A stretch of 64,000 nt of DNA from Hexactinellida sp. DTS-2022 (lineage: Eukaryota > Porifera > Hexactinellida): the NCBI GenBank assembly GCA_028753945.1, contig JAPNXP010000007.1, positions 806,001 through 870,000 of the forward strand, written 5' to 3'. The notes below the pieces were generated by a model. The model did no database searches. It was not told the origin of the DNA and was given only the letters and a program-made list of their open reading frames with translations. Of the stretch, positions 1 to 13,400 are shown in pieces. The position numbers and the translations under genes are program-made. The number at the start of each line of letters is the position of its first letter. Positions within the stretch are counted from its first letter, which is position 1.

Positions 1-102
1 TTTCAATACAAATGACATTGGTTATTAGTAACTTATTACGAATTCCGTAATAAGGCGAACGCATTTTGACGGTTCGTACTAACGAGGCCGCGAGGTTCTA
101 CT
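1..102. mobile_element. PG-A MITE, right-end fragment
   Basis: Reverse-oriented core of PG-A ending in CTAACGAGG...GGTTCTACT; its left end is cut by the window edge. Confidence 0.7.
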
Positions 103-595
103 ATAACTGGAAATTAAATAATTCTCTTCAATAAATCCATTTACTAAAAGTTTTCCTAACTAATCTCAGTTACAAATAATGGAATCCAGGAATTTATTAC
201 TCCATAATTAGTAAATACCAACTATTTACCTTACTATAGTATTATAAATATCATATTTTATAAGCTTAGCTAAACAAATCTCTTATTCGGTTATTCCAGT
301 GAAAGTTTTACCAATAATAATTTCAGATGATAATCTTATAACTGCCAACCAACTATGATAGGTATTTTTACTACAATTTAAATTCTATTACTTTCAATGT
401 GTACGTTTATGCCATGTTGTAAATATTGATTCAATCTAGTTGCATAATAATTTCAATTGAAAGTAATTATTGCAATATGTACTAAATTTTATTTTCATAT
501 ATCCATCCGGTTTCCGGTTGACATATGGCAATACAGAATATTCCTCTCATGTAGATTTAATGAATAATATTTTTGAGAATTTTGATACTAAAAAG

Positions 596-923
596 TAGGA
601 CTGAAATGAATATTCGAAATGTAACGAACGAACCTTTTTGTAAACGAACGAATATTCAAATATTCGTTTGGATGACTAAGCATTAAATAAATTTCAGGAC
701 ACAAAATATTTGGAAAAGAGGTTTTGGTAGGTTTTGATTTTGGTATTGGAAAATAGGTTTTTTGGAATATAGGTTTTAATTATTTACGAGACCTCCAAGC
801 TAAACAAAAGTAATGTTGTTGTCCAAAAGTAGTCAACGAATATTCATTTGGAAACGACGAATATTCGTTCAATCATTTCGAACGAATATTCGAATATTCG
901 GTACTATATTCGTTTCAGCCCTA
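596..923. mobile_element. hAT (Ac-like) MITE, family P
   Basis: Ends TAGGACTGAAATGAAT and its complement CGTTTCAGCCCTA. Perfect 8-bp duplication CTAAAAAG at 588-595 and 924-931. The interior is built of GAATATTCG palindromes. The TAGGGCTGAAA-type end resembles the maize Ac terminus. Confidence 0.9.
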
Positions 924-1156
924 CTAAAAAGAGCTAATTATCTTGAAAACGATGAAATTCATTCTTTAATGAATTAATACAATTCGTTTCAAGCACCAAT
1001 TTGTGTAGTCATTTAGTAATACCCCACCTAATCTACTATTTCATGTTAGTATTTGTCCAAATAAAATTGAGTTCTTATGGTTTGACGTTTGACAAGGGTG
1101 GCACAAAGAGTGCAGCCAGTTACAAAGTTAAATCGGTATAAAGTAAATGAGTAGAG

Positions 1157-1222
1157 CCATGGCCTACTTAATACACGGCCGTGTATGTCACCGAGAAGGT
1201 TTAATAATTAAGTAGGCCATGG
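1157..1222. repeat. 16-bp perfect inverted repeat with nested palindrome
   Basis: CCATGGCCTACTTAAT at 1157-1172 pairs with 1207-1222; the spacer starts with the palindrome ACACGGCCGTGT. No gene is seen in 932-1308. Confidence 0.6.
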
Positions 1223-1308
1223 TAGGCTAACCAAGTTCGAGGGAGCTCGGTTGAGAAATGCCCTGAGGCCTTGATTATTATTTTATCTAAATAAAAATAT
1301 ATTTATTA

Positions 1309-1410
1309 CAGTCGACTCCGCTTAATAGAGCCACTGGTTAATAGATTTCTCCGCTTAATGGGGCCAAAGTAACCTTGTCCCGAGGTGACTCTATTAAGCG
1401 GAGTCAACTG
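1309..1410. mobile_element. PG-B MITE (short form)
   Basis: CAGTCGACTCCGCTTAATAG end and its complement AGCGGAGTCAACTG. Internally deleted, about 100 bases. It ends 29 bases before the first VPS53 exon in the window. Confidence 0.85.
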
Positions 1411-1439
1411 TATTTATTTTATATCCCGCTTTCTTATAG

Positions 1440-4400
1440 AGAAGAAATTGTTGCCAAATTCATTGAACTCCAATTATTCGAGTATAAAATGCTATACAAA
1501 GAGAACCTAGAGGTAAGTAATTAGCGAACTTATTAACCCAAGTAATTTGTATGTATTCGCATATGCTAGGGAGTTTAACTTTGTTCCCCTTAACCCGATA
1601 TTTCGCCTTATCCGTATTCGTATTAACGAGAGTCTTAGTACAGTAGAACCACTACAGTGGTGTTAGCCTAATAACAATTGCTCTATTAGCAAGTTATTTT
1701 CAGGCCCCAAGCGAGCATTTAATGTTAAATATGTTCGCCTATTAGCAAGTAAATTTCGTGCAAATGCGACTTGCTATTACGCGAACACCACTGTAGTTAA
1801 TATGTACACCAAGGGACGGTCAAAATTTTACTCCTTATCCGGACCGGAATTTGTATTAACCGGTGTCATTTGTATTGAAAAGGCTTTGAAGGGGACTGAA
1901 ATAGTGTACGTAATAACTCGGAAATTCATATTTATCGTGTATATGGTAATTGTTACCAGAAGAACTTAATTAATAACACAATTAATTCACTTGACACCTA
2001 AATGCACTTTATAATTGAGTAATATCGATATGGGAAAACCTCCAATTGTCCCTCAAATATAATATGTTTTCTTAAAAATTGTTTGATTTGTCCCACTTCT
2101 GATATACGGGATTTGTACGCGAACACTACAGTATTCACTTTTGATATTACGTTATAATTACACTGGCTAGTTATCTGTCATTAACTAGATACAGCGAAGG
2201 TATATAGTATATTATACGTTTAAAATGGTTTACAATTTATTGATAACTATACGACATGCCAGTGTGTATTTAATGATAGCAGTTTATAATTACATTTACA
2301 TTAAAAAGTGCTGATATTTATTTTCAATGAATAACTGTTATCTGAGGCAAGAAGAAATTTCAGATAATTTGCTAACAAAAAACGGACACTTTATTGATAT
2401 TGATATGACAATTCGTATTATGCGTTATATTACATATTTTAGTTATACATCTGTAACTATTTATTTGCTCACGTGTTCGTAATGTAGTTATATTAGAACC
2501 TCGTTAGTACGAACACCAGGGGATCGACAAAATGCCTTCGCCTTATCCGGAATTCGTAATAAGTTAATAATCAATATCATTTGATTGAAAAGCTTGGAAG
2601 GTGGATGAAATAGTGTATTAATTTCGTATAACCATGTTCGTACTAACGAGGTTCTACTGTGCGTGTAAAAGCTATTTGTTGGGAAGTATGATATGATATG
2701 ATGACATAATATGATGGAAATATAATATAATTAAGAATTACTGTATATCGGCCAAACCTTTTCAATCATTAGAAAAAGTGTTGGTCGATATATAAATAAT
2801 TAATTAATTGATTCATGAAAATCTTAATTATTTTGTTTCTTCAAAAAACTAATTTTGCTATAATTTCTATGTAAGGTCATTTAAAATAAATAACTTGTTT
2901 ATCATCCCCGTCCGTCCCAATTTTTACCCCCCGTCCGGATATATTTTATTAATATCTTATGGACAATGGTATTCGCACAGATGTTAGCTATAAACTTGTG
3001 TAAAGTACTCTTAATGTATCAATTTTTAATAAGTCTTGTATTTTAGAGCATTATTTGGGCATTGTCATGTGATTTTCTAATTATAATAAATATCAATATT
3101 CATTGTTTGGCATAGGACAATGTTAATTGCATATTAATGGAAAAAAAAATCCCGTTCGCCTTCCGTATTTTCTGAAAAATCCGCATGATAAACAATTAAT
3201 TTATTTTACCTGGCCTAATATACGTAGTGTTGTAACATAAATTTCACTGTGTGTCCAATAATATCTTAATTAATTAAGAACTCCCAATTTCAATAATCCG
3301 TTATTTTAAACAAGTAGATTTAGTGACTCATCTAATAAATGGATACAGTTTACTTTTCAATGTGATGAAAAGTTTGGTATAGTGATAATTATTTTAAAGG
3401 TTTAATTAACTTAAGTCATGCTACTGGAATTGATATAAGTACTTTCAGTTTAATGACTAATAGTTATACTTTCGTTATTACATGCTTAAATGATAAATGG
3501 ATATACGTAGGTTAGTATGCTAGAAATAATGTACCAACCAAATTACAGTGATTTCCAATTAAATTAAAGTGCTTGAATGTGGATAGAAGCGAGTTCATTG
3601 ATATTTACAATTCCCTACAATTTTGCTATTTCGATAACATCAAAAAATGGGAATGTTGCATAGTTACACTATCAAGTTACGTACTCTATTTCCAATGATT
3701 TTATAAATTGTTTTTAATATTTTAAGTCGAGATATCTTATATGTAGACTTTTAAGTCGTATATCAAAGATACAATCTGATATACTATATACGTAAATATA
3801 TATATACTATTAAGCTTCAATAGTGCATTCTAACAGACACTAACGTTTTCAGATAAGAGCATCCTTATATGTAGACCGTCTATAAATTATGTAGACCAAA
3901 AGCCCCTGCCGTCTATGGGTAATACTAATTTATATGTAAGAAAACCTGGCCTAGAAATAGATGGTCTACATATAAGTTATTTCTTCAGGATAAATATCTA
4001 GTATTTAAATGCAGATTATTACATCACAAATCTATGTCTGTGCTGAATCCGAGACGATTCTTAATTTTTTAGGAAATAAAAAGTCAATATCGATATTTTT
4101 TTAATAAAAGACATGCGTCAGCATTTCTGGACATTTTTCCCCGTTTGTCAGTTATACGATTGTATAATTATTTACAAATGTTCGTTTCGTGCTACGGGCG
4201 TTTTCACATTAGGCCATACCGCCCTCGCTTATACTTCAGCATTCTATATGTGATTAGGTAGATTGAATAATATTATAATTAATTGTAATGGTGTAATACA
4301 ATTCTCCTTAGAGTTCGTTCTAACGAGGAATAAGCAAACTTGTCTTACGTATAAATGTTAATTAAACCTATTTTTAGAATTCTTGGTTGGATAAAATAGA

Positions 4401-7400
4401 TCGGCGTTTCTCATGGATGAGGAGAGAGATTGTCGAGATGGAGAAAACACTTGCTCTTGTCTTCCCCAAGGAATGGAACGTTCTAGAAAGAATGTGTGGA
4501 GACTTTTGTATTATTACAAGGTAGAGAGTATTTGTCTATTAGTTCTATATTTACCAAACTACAGTCGACTCCGCTTAATAGAGCCACCGGTTAATAGATT
4601 TCTCCGCTTAATTGGGTCAAAATTTCACACGATTTATAGGACGGAATTACATTTAGGCTTAAAATATTTTATGTTAATAGATTTCTCCGCTTAATCGAGT
4701 CAAAGTAACCTGGTCCCGAGGTTACTTTATTAAGCGGAGTCGACTGTAATTCACAAAATATAGACTTTCGAATTAGTACTACAGTGTACTCTCGTTATAA
4801 CAAATTTCAAGGGCCCTTCGGTTATTAGTAGAGTAAAATCAATTACTTTTTCGTATTGGGAATAAATATACAGTGAACTCCCGTTATAACGAAGTGCTTG
4901 GGACCTGTAAATTCCTTCGTTTTACCGAATATTCGTTAATAGGATAAAATTAATGCATTTACTGCTCTTGGGGAAAATCTCCATTTCGTTATATTCAGTT
5001 ATTTCGTTATATCCGACATGTCTAACAAGGGAAATAATACGTTGTATACAGGAATACAGGCGTCGATGTTTTATGAATCACACAAAAATTTGGTTGGGGG
5101 TTGGCCAAAAAAAAGTTCCAAAAGTTTATAGAAGTAATTATTATTATAGAAGTTTTGAAAAAAGACCTATAAGTGATGAATAACAATGTGGCTTTAATAA
5201 TTTTAGGTATTAATCACCCATTGCACTTTGCACATTAATCTGTATAGTGAATATGTCTTCATCGTAAAGACAAAACAAATCCTTCAGCCTCTTGATAAAA
5301 ACTAGGGGAGCGAAAGGTAATCTGCCCCCCATCAACGACGCCTATGTACAGGGATACAAAATCAACCCATTGTTTGAAGAGATATCTTATATGTAGACCG
5401 TCTAGAAATAGACCAGGTTTTATTCCCTATGCATTAGTATTACCCATAAAAAGCAGGACAAGTGGTCTACAGAATTTATAGACGGTCTACAAATTTTTGG
5501 CTTATTTGTATGGGCTTTTATAGACCGTCTATTTCTAGACGGTCTACATATAAGGATGCTCTTGTTTGAATGGGTTGGTCGCCATCAAAAGAGTAATTTA
5601 AATTATTTAAATTATTTGTGTGTGACGTACCTCGAGGCTTCAATTCATATTTTCAGATAGTTTTTACAGTATTTACTATAAATTGTGTAAGGTTAAAGCT
5701 GAGGTTTTACTCTACATATTTATGATTACAGTATACTAACTTCTTTCCCTTCCACTCTTGGAATTTTCAGAAAATTAGGGATTCAAACCAACTATTTTAT
5801 TTTAATTAATTGTATACGTTAGACACAAGAAATACATAATTAGTTTTGGTTTACAAAAATTACTTTCCTATTAAAATGAGTAGACACAGTAATCTTATGT
5901 AATATAGTATTATTAGTATAGTATAGAATTACTATTGATTTTGTTGTATTTTCTGCTTAATAAGGATGAATGGCCTTAGTTATTCCAAATCCAAAATGAC
6001 AGTTGAATTATTGCTTTAGTTTCCAAAGGTATATATTTTGTTTACTTTTAACTAACAAGCATATTTTAGAACAGTATACCATCGCTAATCCGAAATTTCG
6101 TACGTACGTACCATTGCCATAAATTATTCGTCAGTAGTGGATACTCTACTACAGGGTTTCAACCAGGCGAGTTTGTAACGCGCCTGGAGCGCGTAAATTT
6201 GGATGAAAATTTTTCTAGACGCGCAAATATCGAGAGATGCTCCCATAGACTTAATACAAAATGAGTAATTTAGGCGCGTGTGAGCGATCTCAAACTAAAT
6301 CTAGGCGCGCGGGAAATTTGTTCTGGATGAAAGCCTGCTCTACTATAAGTATTTATGGATTAAGTAAGTATTATTGATTAAGAATCCACCTATACAATGT
6401 CAGTACAGTGGTGTTTGCCTAATAGCAAGTCACATTTTGCACAAAATATGCTTCCGAATAGCTAGGAAGCGAACTTGCTATTATAGGAACAAAATTAACA
6501 GTCAATTCCGCTTAATAGAGCAACCGGTTAATCGGTTTCTCCGCTTAATCGGGTCAAAGTTTCACAGGATTTAAAGGACAGAATTACAGTTTGGCTTACA
6601 ATATTTCCGGTTAATCGGTTTCTCCGCTTAATCGGGTCAAACAACCTGGTCCCGAGGTGGCTCTATTAAGCGGAGTCGAATGTACTCGCTTTGGGGACTG
6701 AAAATAGCAATATTATTGCTATTAGGCGAATACCACTGTATGTACTATGACACATTCAAAGTGTGATAACTGGCCGACCCACAGTTTCGTATTAGCGAAG
6801 GTATACTGTATTCAATTTAGAGTAGAATCTCGTTAATACGAACACCAGGTGACTGTCAAAACTCTTTGCCTTATCAGGGATTCGTATTAACCAGTGTCAT
6901 TTATATTAAAAGGCTTTGAAGGCGACTGAAATATTGTACGTATTGACCGGAATTTCGTATTAACCGTGTTCGTACTAACTAGGTTCTACTGTATTAATCG
7001 TGTTCGTACTAACGAGGTTATACTGTATTAACCGTGTTCATACTAACGAGGTTATACTGTATTAACCGTGTTCATACTAACGAGGTTCTACTGTATTAAC
7101 CGTGTTCATACTAACGAGGTTCTACTGTATTAACCGTGTTCGTACTAACGAGGTTCTACTGTATTAACCGTGTTCGTACTAACGAGGTTCTACTGTATTA
7201 ACCGTGTTCGTACTAACGAGGTTATACTGTTTGTTATTATATACTATAATAGGGAGGATTTGGTAGAACAACTTAACCTCAGATCTTCAGATATAGAAGT
7301 TAAACTGTTGTTATTCGCAATACAGAAGACAGCTGATTTCGAGAGATTATTAGCGCAGAGATTCAGCAATCCTGAAATTGTATGTTGGAATTATACAAGC

Positions 7401-10400
7401 TTAAAATATCACTTTCCTTAGTGGTACAGTAGAACTCTGTTAAAACGTATATATTCGGGATGGAAATAAGTTCGTATTATGATAAAATCCGAGTTACAAT
7501 ACGTGCTTTATTAATATGGTTATCAATTATTAAGTACTATGTAGAAGTGTGCCCTTACCAGGTATATCGAGTTATATTATATTTTATAAATACGTAGATA
7601 CAAAGTTATATAATACGTTAATTCTCCCTCACGTATAACTTGTAATATGTAATATATACGCGTATACAACTTAAAATTGCTACTTGTATCGTCTAATAAT
7701 TATAATACATGCGACTCCTCTTAATTGGGTAACTTTAGCCCAATGAGTTTGACCTGATTAAACAGAGAACCTATTTAACCAGGTGCTTCTATTAATTAAG
7801 CGAGGTATACTGTGTAATTGTATATGTATTTTATATAAAATCTGGGTTTGTGAACAAATATAATTGTTTAAAATTGGAATAATTAACATTTGTCATATTA
7901 TATATAATAAATTTTCCTTTTTCTTGCTTTAGGAATCTCAATCTGAAATATCTCCTTTTATGGGCATGATCTCGAAATGTTTCGAGAGACATTTAGATGT
8001 GTTTATAGGCGCACAGGATAAAAATCTGAGTGAACTATTAGAAGAGTTTGTTGAAGAAACTAAACGTAAAGATACTAAAAATAAAGTGAGTATTTGCTTA
8101 CTTTTCATTTCAATTTAAATAATTTAATGTCTGAGTTGCATACGTTTTGTATTGAGTTTCATATCAATTATTTTGTGTTGAACAGACATCTTTTTGTGCC
8201 ATAAGGGAAATTAGTAAAAAGCTTGTTTTTAAAAATACGTATCGAGTATGTGAATTAATTTTGTTACCTGTTAAAATAAATAGGGATTTATATAAGAAAT
8301 ATAATGTCGAATTAATATTCTGTAAGAATATAATATTTTGAAACCTCAAACTAAAAGGAATTAAAGCAAAACCTGGGTTTGTCATCATAAAAACTGTTCA
8401 ATAAGCAGGGAGTTTAAGCTGTGACAAAAATTTTAATGAAATTTTTTTAAGGATGAAATTGTCATACGTCATTACATTCGATCTTGTATAATCTGTTATA
8501 CAATAGTTTATTTAGTTAGTGACTACTCATTAGTGTAATAATACAGTCAGATTATTTTATTATAAACATTCAAGGGACCAAAAATTGTGTTCATCATAGA
8601 GAGACTTCATAATAAGCGAACTCAACTTAATACAAACCCTAAGTAAATTGTTAGAGCATCCTTATATGTAGACCGTCTAGAAATAGACGGTCTATAAAAG
8701 CCCATACAAATAAGCCAAAAGTTTGTAGACCGTCTATAAATTCTGTAGACCACTTGCCCTGCTTTTTATGGGTAATACTAATGCATAGGGAATAAAACCT
8801 GGTCTATTTCTAGACGGTCTACATATAAGATATCTCATTGTTAAATTGGGATCATAGGGCTTGTTCATAATAAAAAGTTCATACTAAGCAGACGGAATCT
8901 TGTTCACAATAATCAGACCTGACTGAATTGAGATTACTTGAGTCTTGACTTTTGTTATTTTTGGGACTAAATGGATTAATCTCTTATAAACTTTATCTCT
9001 TTTCATAACTCATTTTATAAACTAAAAAGATCATGCCAAAAGACCCAAGTTCATGAAAATATAATGAAATAACTTCAATTTAAACACATACACTAGATTC
9101 GAATATACGTACATGAGTGGGCGAATACAACAAAATAATTATTATACAGTAGAACCTCGTTACTCATTAGTACTAACACAAGGGGACCTTCAAAGTGCGT
9201 TCGCCTTATCTGGAATTCGTAATAACCAGTGTCATTTACATGGATAAGGCTTTGAAAGGGACTGAAATGGTGTTGATATTAACCGGAATTTCGTATTAAC
9301 CGTGTTCGTACAAACGAGGTTCTACTGTATTCCGCTTAATAGGGCCATCAGTTAATGGAGTCAAAACACACTCGATCCAAAGTCACCCAAAAATCAACTT
9401 TATGTTTTAGTTAGTTTGTGAGACATCAGATTCTAATAAATACTTTATAGCATAACTTGACAGTGTAGTATTATTAATAACATTATTTGTAACTATAGGG
9501 AACTGCTAGTGTAGTATTCAGCTCGTCAGGAGATCTGTTTGTGTTCTATAAGAAGTGTTTGGTCCAATGTATCACTCTTTCTACGAGCGCTCCTCTCCTA
9601 CATCTCTGTAACATATTCAAGAAATATCTCAGGGAATATGCACAGAGAATACTCATCAATCAAATACCAAAGTTTGTAACTATTCATATATACAACAGGG
9701 TTCATATGTAAACTACAGTAGAACCTCGTTAGTAGGACACGGTTAATACGAAAATCCGCTCAATACGAACTTTCTATTCCCTTATTTTCCATTATTTTCC
9801 ATTCCCGAGGGGTACGTTATAACCGAGTTCTATTGTATTTGAATACTACAAATTCATACAACAGATATTCAATGGATGTCGGTTATAAGAACATCGTCGG
9901 GAACTGCATATAATCTTCTTATAACCGACATAATTATAGGGTATATGGCAGAGTGGACCATGGGTCAACATTGGTGACCCATGACCCATTGACCCATTGA
10001 CTCATGACCCATCGCGTGACCCATTGACCCATCGAGTAACGCTTTGACCCATCGTGTTACCCATTGACCTATTTAAATATCTAAACATTATGTAACACAA
10101 TGCAACTTACAATATCTATATTATTAAATCTCGATTGTTGTGTGTGTGTGTGTGTGTTTGTGTGTTTGTTTGTCCGGATTGTATTAAAGTGATGGGGGAC
10201 TAGAAACCGCATTTATAATTGAGATAGAGACTAAGTTCCAAATGTTATTATAATAGGTAAACAAGTATGCTGAACACGAATTTCGCATTTACAAATTTGT
10301 AATACCGGTATGATTATTTATTGTTGTTGTTGACACAAATAAGAAACAAATTAATGAAAATTTCAAAATCAACCTAGAAGTTTGCTTTCAACGGATATTA

Positions 10401-13400
10401 TAGGTAAGCAAGTATGCTGAACACGAATTTCGCATTTATAAATTTATAATATGAATATTTGTTGTTGTTGTTTACACAAAATAGGTAAACAAATTAATTA
10501 AAATTCAAAATCAACCTAGAAGTTAGCTTCCAACGGGTATTATAGGTAAACAAGTATGCCGAACACGAATTTCGCGTTTATAAATTTCTCATATTAATAT
10601 TTGTTGTTGTTGTTTACACAAAATAGGTAAACAAATTAATTAAAATTCAAAATCAACCTAGAAGTTAGCTTCCAACGGGTATTATAGGCAGGGGCGTGCT
10701 GGGGTTGGGGGGCCCATGCGGGATTCCATTCAGAAAGTAATCGCAGTGGGGGCCTGCGGTCCCACAAGGGGGTCCCTAAGACGGCTCCCAAAGGGGGGCC
10801 CGAGCGGGAATCTCGCATCGATTGTATGGCCAGCACGCCCCTGATTATAGGTAAACAAGTATGCCGAACACGAATTTCGCGTTTATAAATTTCTCATATT
10901 AATATTTGTTGTTGTTGTTTACAAAAATAGGTAAACAAATTAATTAAAATTCAAAATCAACCTAGAAGTTAGCTTCCAACGGGTATTATAGGTAAACAAG
11001 TGTGCCGAACACGAATTTCGCGTTAATAAATTTCTCATATTAATATTTGTTGTTGTTGTTTACACAAAATTGGTAAACAAATTAATTAAAATTCAAAATC
11101 AACCTAGAAGTTAGCTTCCAACGGGTATTATAGGTAAACAAGTATGCCGAACACGAATTATGCGTTTATAAATTTCTCATATTAATATTTGTTGTTGTTG
11201 TTTACAAAAATAGGTAAACAAATTGATTAAAAATAAAAATCAACCTAGAAGTTAGCTTTCAACAGGTATAATAGGTAAACAAGTGTGCTTACCACGAAAT
11301 TCGCATTTATAAATTTATAATATGAAAAAAAAGTTAAAACTATGGAAATTTTCTAAATGGATGTATATAACTCCCTTTTCCATGGTAGAAAGGGTGAGGA
11401 GTAAGGCCGCATAGCGGCCGTTAACTTGAGGTGCGTAGCACCGATCCGTCGCAAAGCGACCGAGACCGAAGGGCTCGTATTTATTAAACTTGTAAATCAA
11501 TTACTTTTGGTAGACTTCTAAGTTCCATTACCAAAGAAATACCCTGTAATGTTTTTGGGTTAATTTGATTCGTACTATAACTGGACGAACATCGAAATTC
11601 CTAATGGGTCATGGATCACAGAGCCGTGACCCATGACCCATCTGACCCATCAATTTAAGTGACCCATCTGACCCATGACCCATCGACCCATGGTCCACTC
11701 TGGTATATGCAACCGTTTTCCAGTAGAATGTTCTTATAACCGACATAATTATATAGGGATATATGGCAACCGTTTTCCAGTAGAATGTTCTTATATCCGA
11801 CATAATTTTATAGGAATATATCATATATGGAAACCGTTTTCCAGTAGAATGTTCTTATAACCGACTTAATTATAAGGGGTAATATATGGCAACCGTTTTC
11901 CAGTAGAATGTTCTTATATCCGGTGTTCTTATAACCGACATCTACTGTATTTGTAGATTATCGGGGTCTTCTGCTGGCGGCATAAAGCTGTTGCTTAAAG
12001 AGACCGAGAGAGATAACTTTACGAAGGAAGAGAGTATGCTCGTGTGTGGTATCCTATGCACGGCAGATTATTGTTTGGAAACTGCTCAACAGGTATACGA
12101 GGGCACTGTGAAGTTCTTATAATTAATTAAAAGAGCATCCTTATATGCAGTGTATTATACAGCCATTTGTAAATACGCTCCCAATCCTGGTCTGATCCAA
12201 TTTTCATACGACAAATCACAATTTAATGTTACGGTATAGTAGAGATTCCAAATTTTCGCGCTCCTAAATTGAAATTTTCCCAAAATCATACTCTAAAAGG
12301 AGCGTCTCGCGCTCCTGGATAATTCCTTGCTTATATGTAGACGGTCTATTTCTAGACGGACTATAAAAGCCCATATAAATAAGCCAAAAATTTGTAGACC
12401 GTCTATAAATTATGTAGACCAAAAGCCCTGCCGTCTATGAGTAATACTAATTTGTAAGAAAACCTGGTCTAGAAATAGACGGTTTACATATAATTTATTT
12501 CTTAATTAAAATATAAAACTCCCAAGTGACTTGGGTCAAAGTTATAAATAGATTTGGCCCACTTTCAGTTTGAATTGAAACTGAATTAACTTTCAGTTTC
12601 ACTGAAACGTTCCTAGGCTTTAGTGTTCACTCGCGGTTCCTTAGGAAATGTGAAAGTGAAAGTAATTGAATTTCAATTGAAGTGAAATATGTATTTTTTC
12701 TATTTATATCTTGGACCCCATGTCATCCACGTCTTAATTAACCCTCGTCTGGCTAGGAATGTAAAATTGAAACTGAAAGTTAATTGAATTTCAATTGAAA
12801 GTGAAAGTGAAAGTGGGGTTTTTCTATTTATACCTTTTACCCCAAGCCAGCCGAGGGTTAAAAAATTAAATAAAAATTAATTAAGTTAATTAAAATAATT
12901 GTAATCGCTTTAAATACAAAATATTATAGCTACATAATATGTCAGTTGTGTTCCCGTAATAGCAAGTCGCATTTTGCACGAAATGTCTTGCTAATAGGCA
13001 AACTTGCTATTAGAGGAACAAAAAACTTGCTAATAGAGTAATATAATATTGCCATTAGAGCAATTGCTAATATATTATTAGTAATCTGTTACAGTTGATA
13101 CGGTTGTTTACATTTATAATGTAATATTTATTGGTAATTAATCAATTAATTCGTAAGGAAAATACAGAGTTGTTCAATAAGTAATATTTTGCTAAATGTC
13201 TAGTCTACTCATACTTAACAATACATACTTTGGAATTGTAAAAAATATAATTTCTTATCAATAAAATTTCAAATTGAAACAAATTAAGTTTATTGTCTAT
13301 CTCAATCCGTCGAATTAAGTAAATTAACCATTAATCAATCCAGTAATTGAAATGTTATTCAATTAATCTATTAGATACAAATCAGCAGTATTAATGTGGA

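Larger units (their letters stand above)
10115..11478 (+). mobile_element. Non-autonomous Helitron/Helentron-like (HINE-type) element, copy 1
   Basis: Starts TCTATATTATTAAATCTCGA and a TG/TTTG-rich leader with TTTGTTTGTCCGGATT, as in Helitron 5' ends. Then a 141-146 bp tandem array (10256-11300) and a 3' end made of short hairpins finishing GAAGGGCTCG. A 5' TC, central minisatellite and 3' hairpin match DINE/HINE organisation; the 3' CTRR of classic Helitrons is absent. Boundaries are deduced from the second host copy near 44.5-46.3 kb. Confidence 0.65.
9949..11702. mobile_element. hAT element with CAGAGTGGACC ends carrying a Helentron-like insert
   Basis: 18-bp perfect terminal repeats CAGAGTGGACCATGGGTC, flanked by GTATATGG (9941-9948) and GTATATGC (11703-11710), 7/8 identical. 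Terminal 100-150 bases are degenerate GACCCAT repeats. No transposase is left; the middle is filled by the next entry. Confidence 0.85.
9872..11949. mobile_element. PG-D MITE, split by a 1.75-kb hAT element
   Basis: GGATGTCGGTTATAAGAAC at the left and ATAACCGACATCTACTG at the right. Intact copies (for example 61471-61630) read GGGTATATGGCAACCG across the break. The right end is 7 bases from the AG of the VPS53 exon at 11957. Confidence 0.85.

Noticed and set aside
4413-4694. 93-codon frame on the + strand
   Set aside because: Out of frame with the VPS53 exon it overlaps and runs into a PG-B MITE.
6958-7229. CRISPR-like regular array
   Set aside because: Units are contiguous 34-mers without spacers, and the genome is animal.
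11315-11500. Open frame with [19 protein letters not shown]-like peptide, recurring at 44524-44715 and 45635-45874
   Set aside because: It is the hairpin string of the Helentron-like element read on either strand; recurrence follows the repeat, not a protein family.
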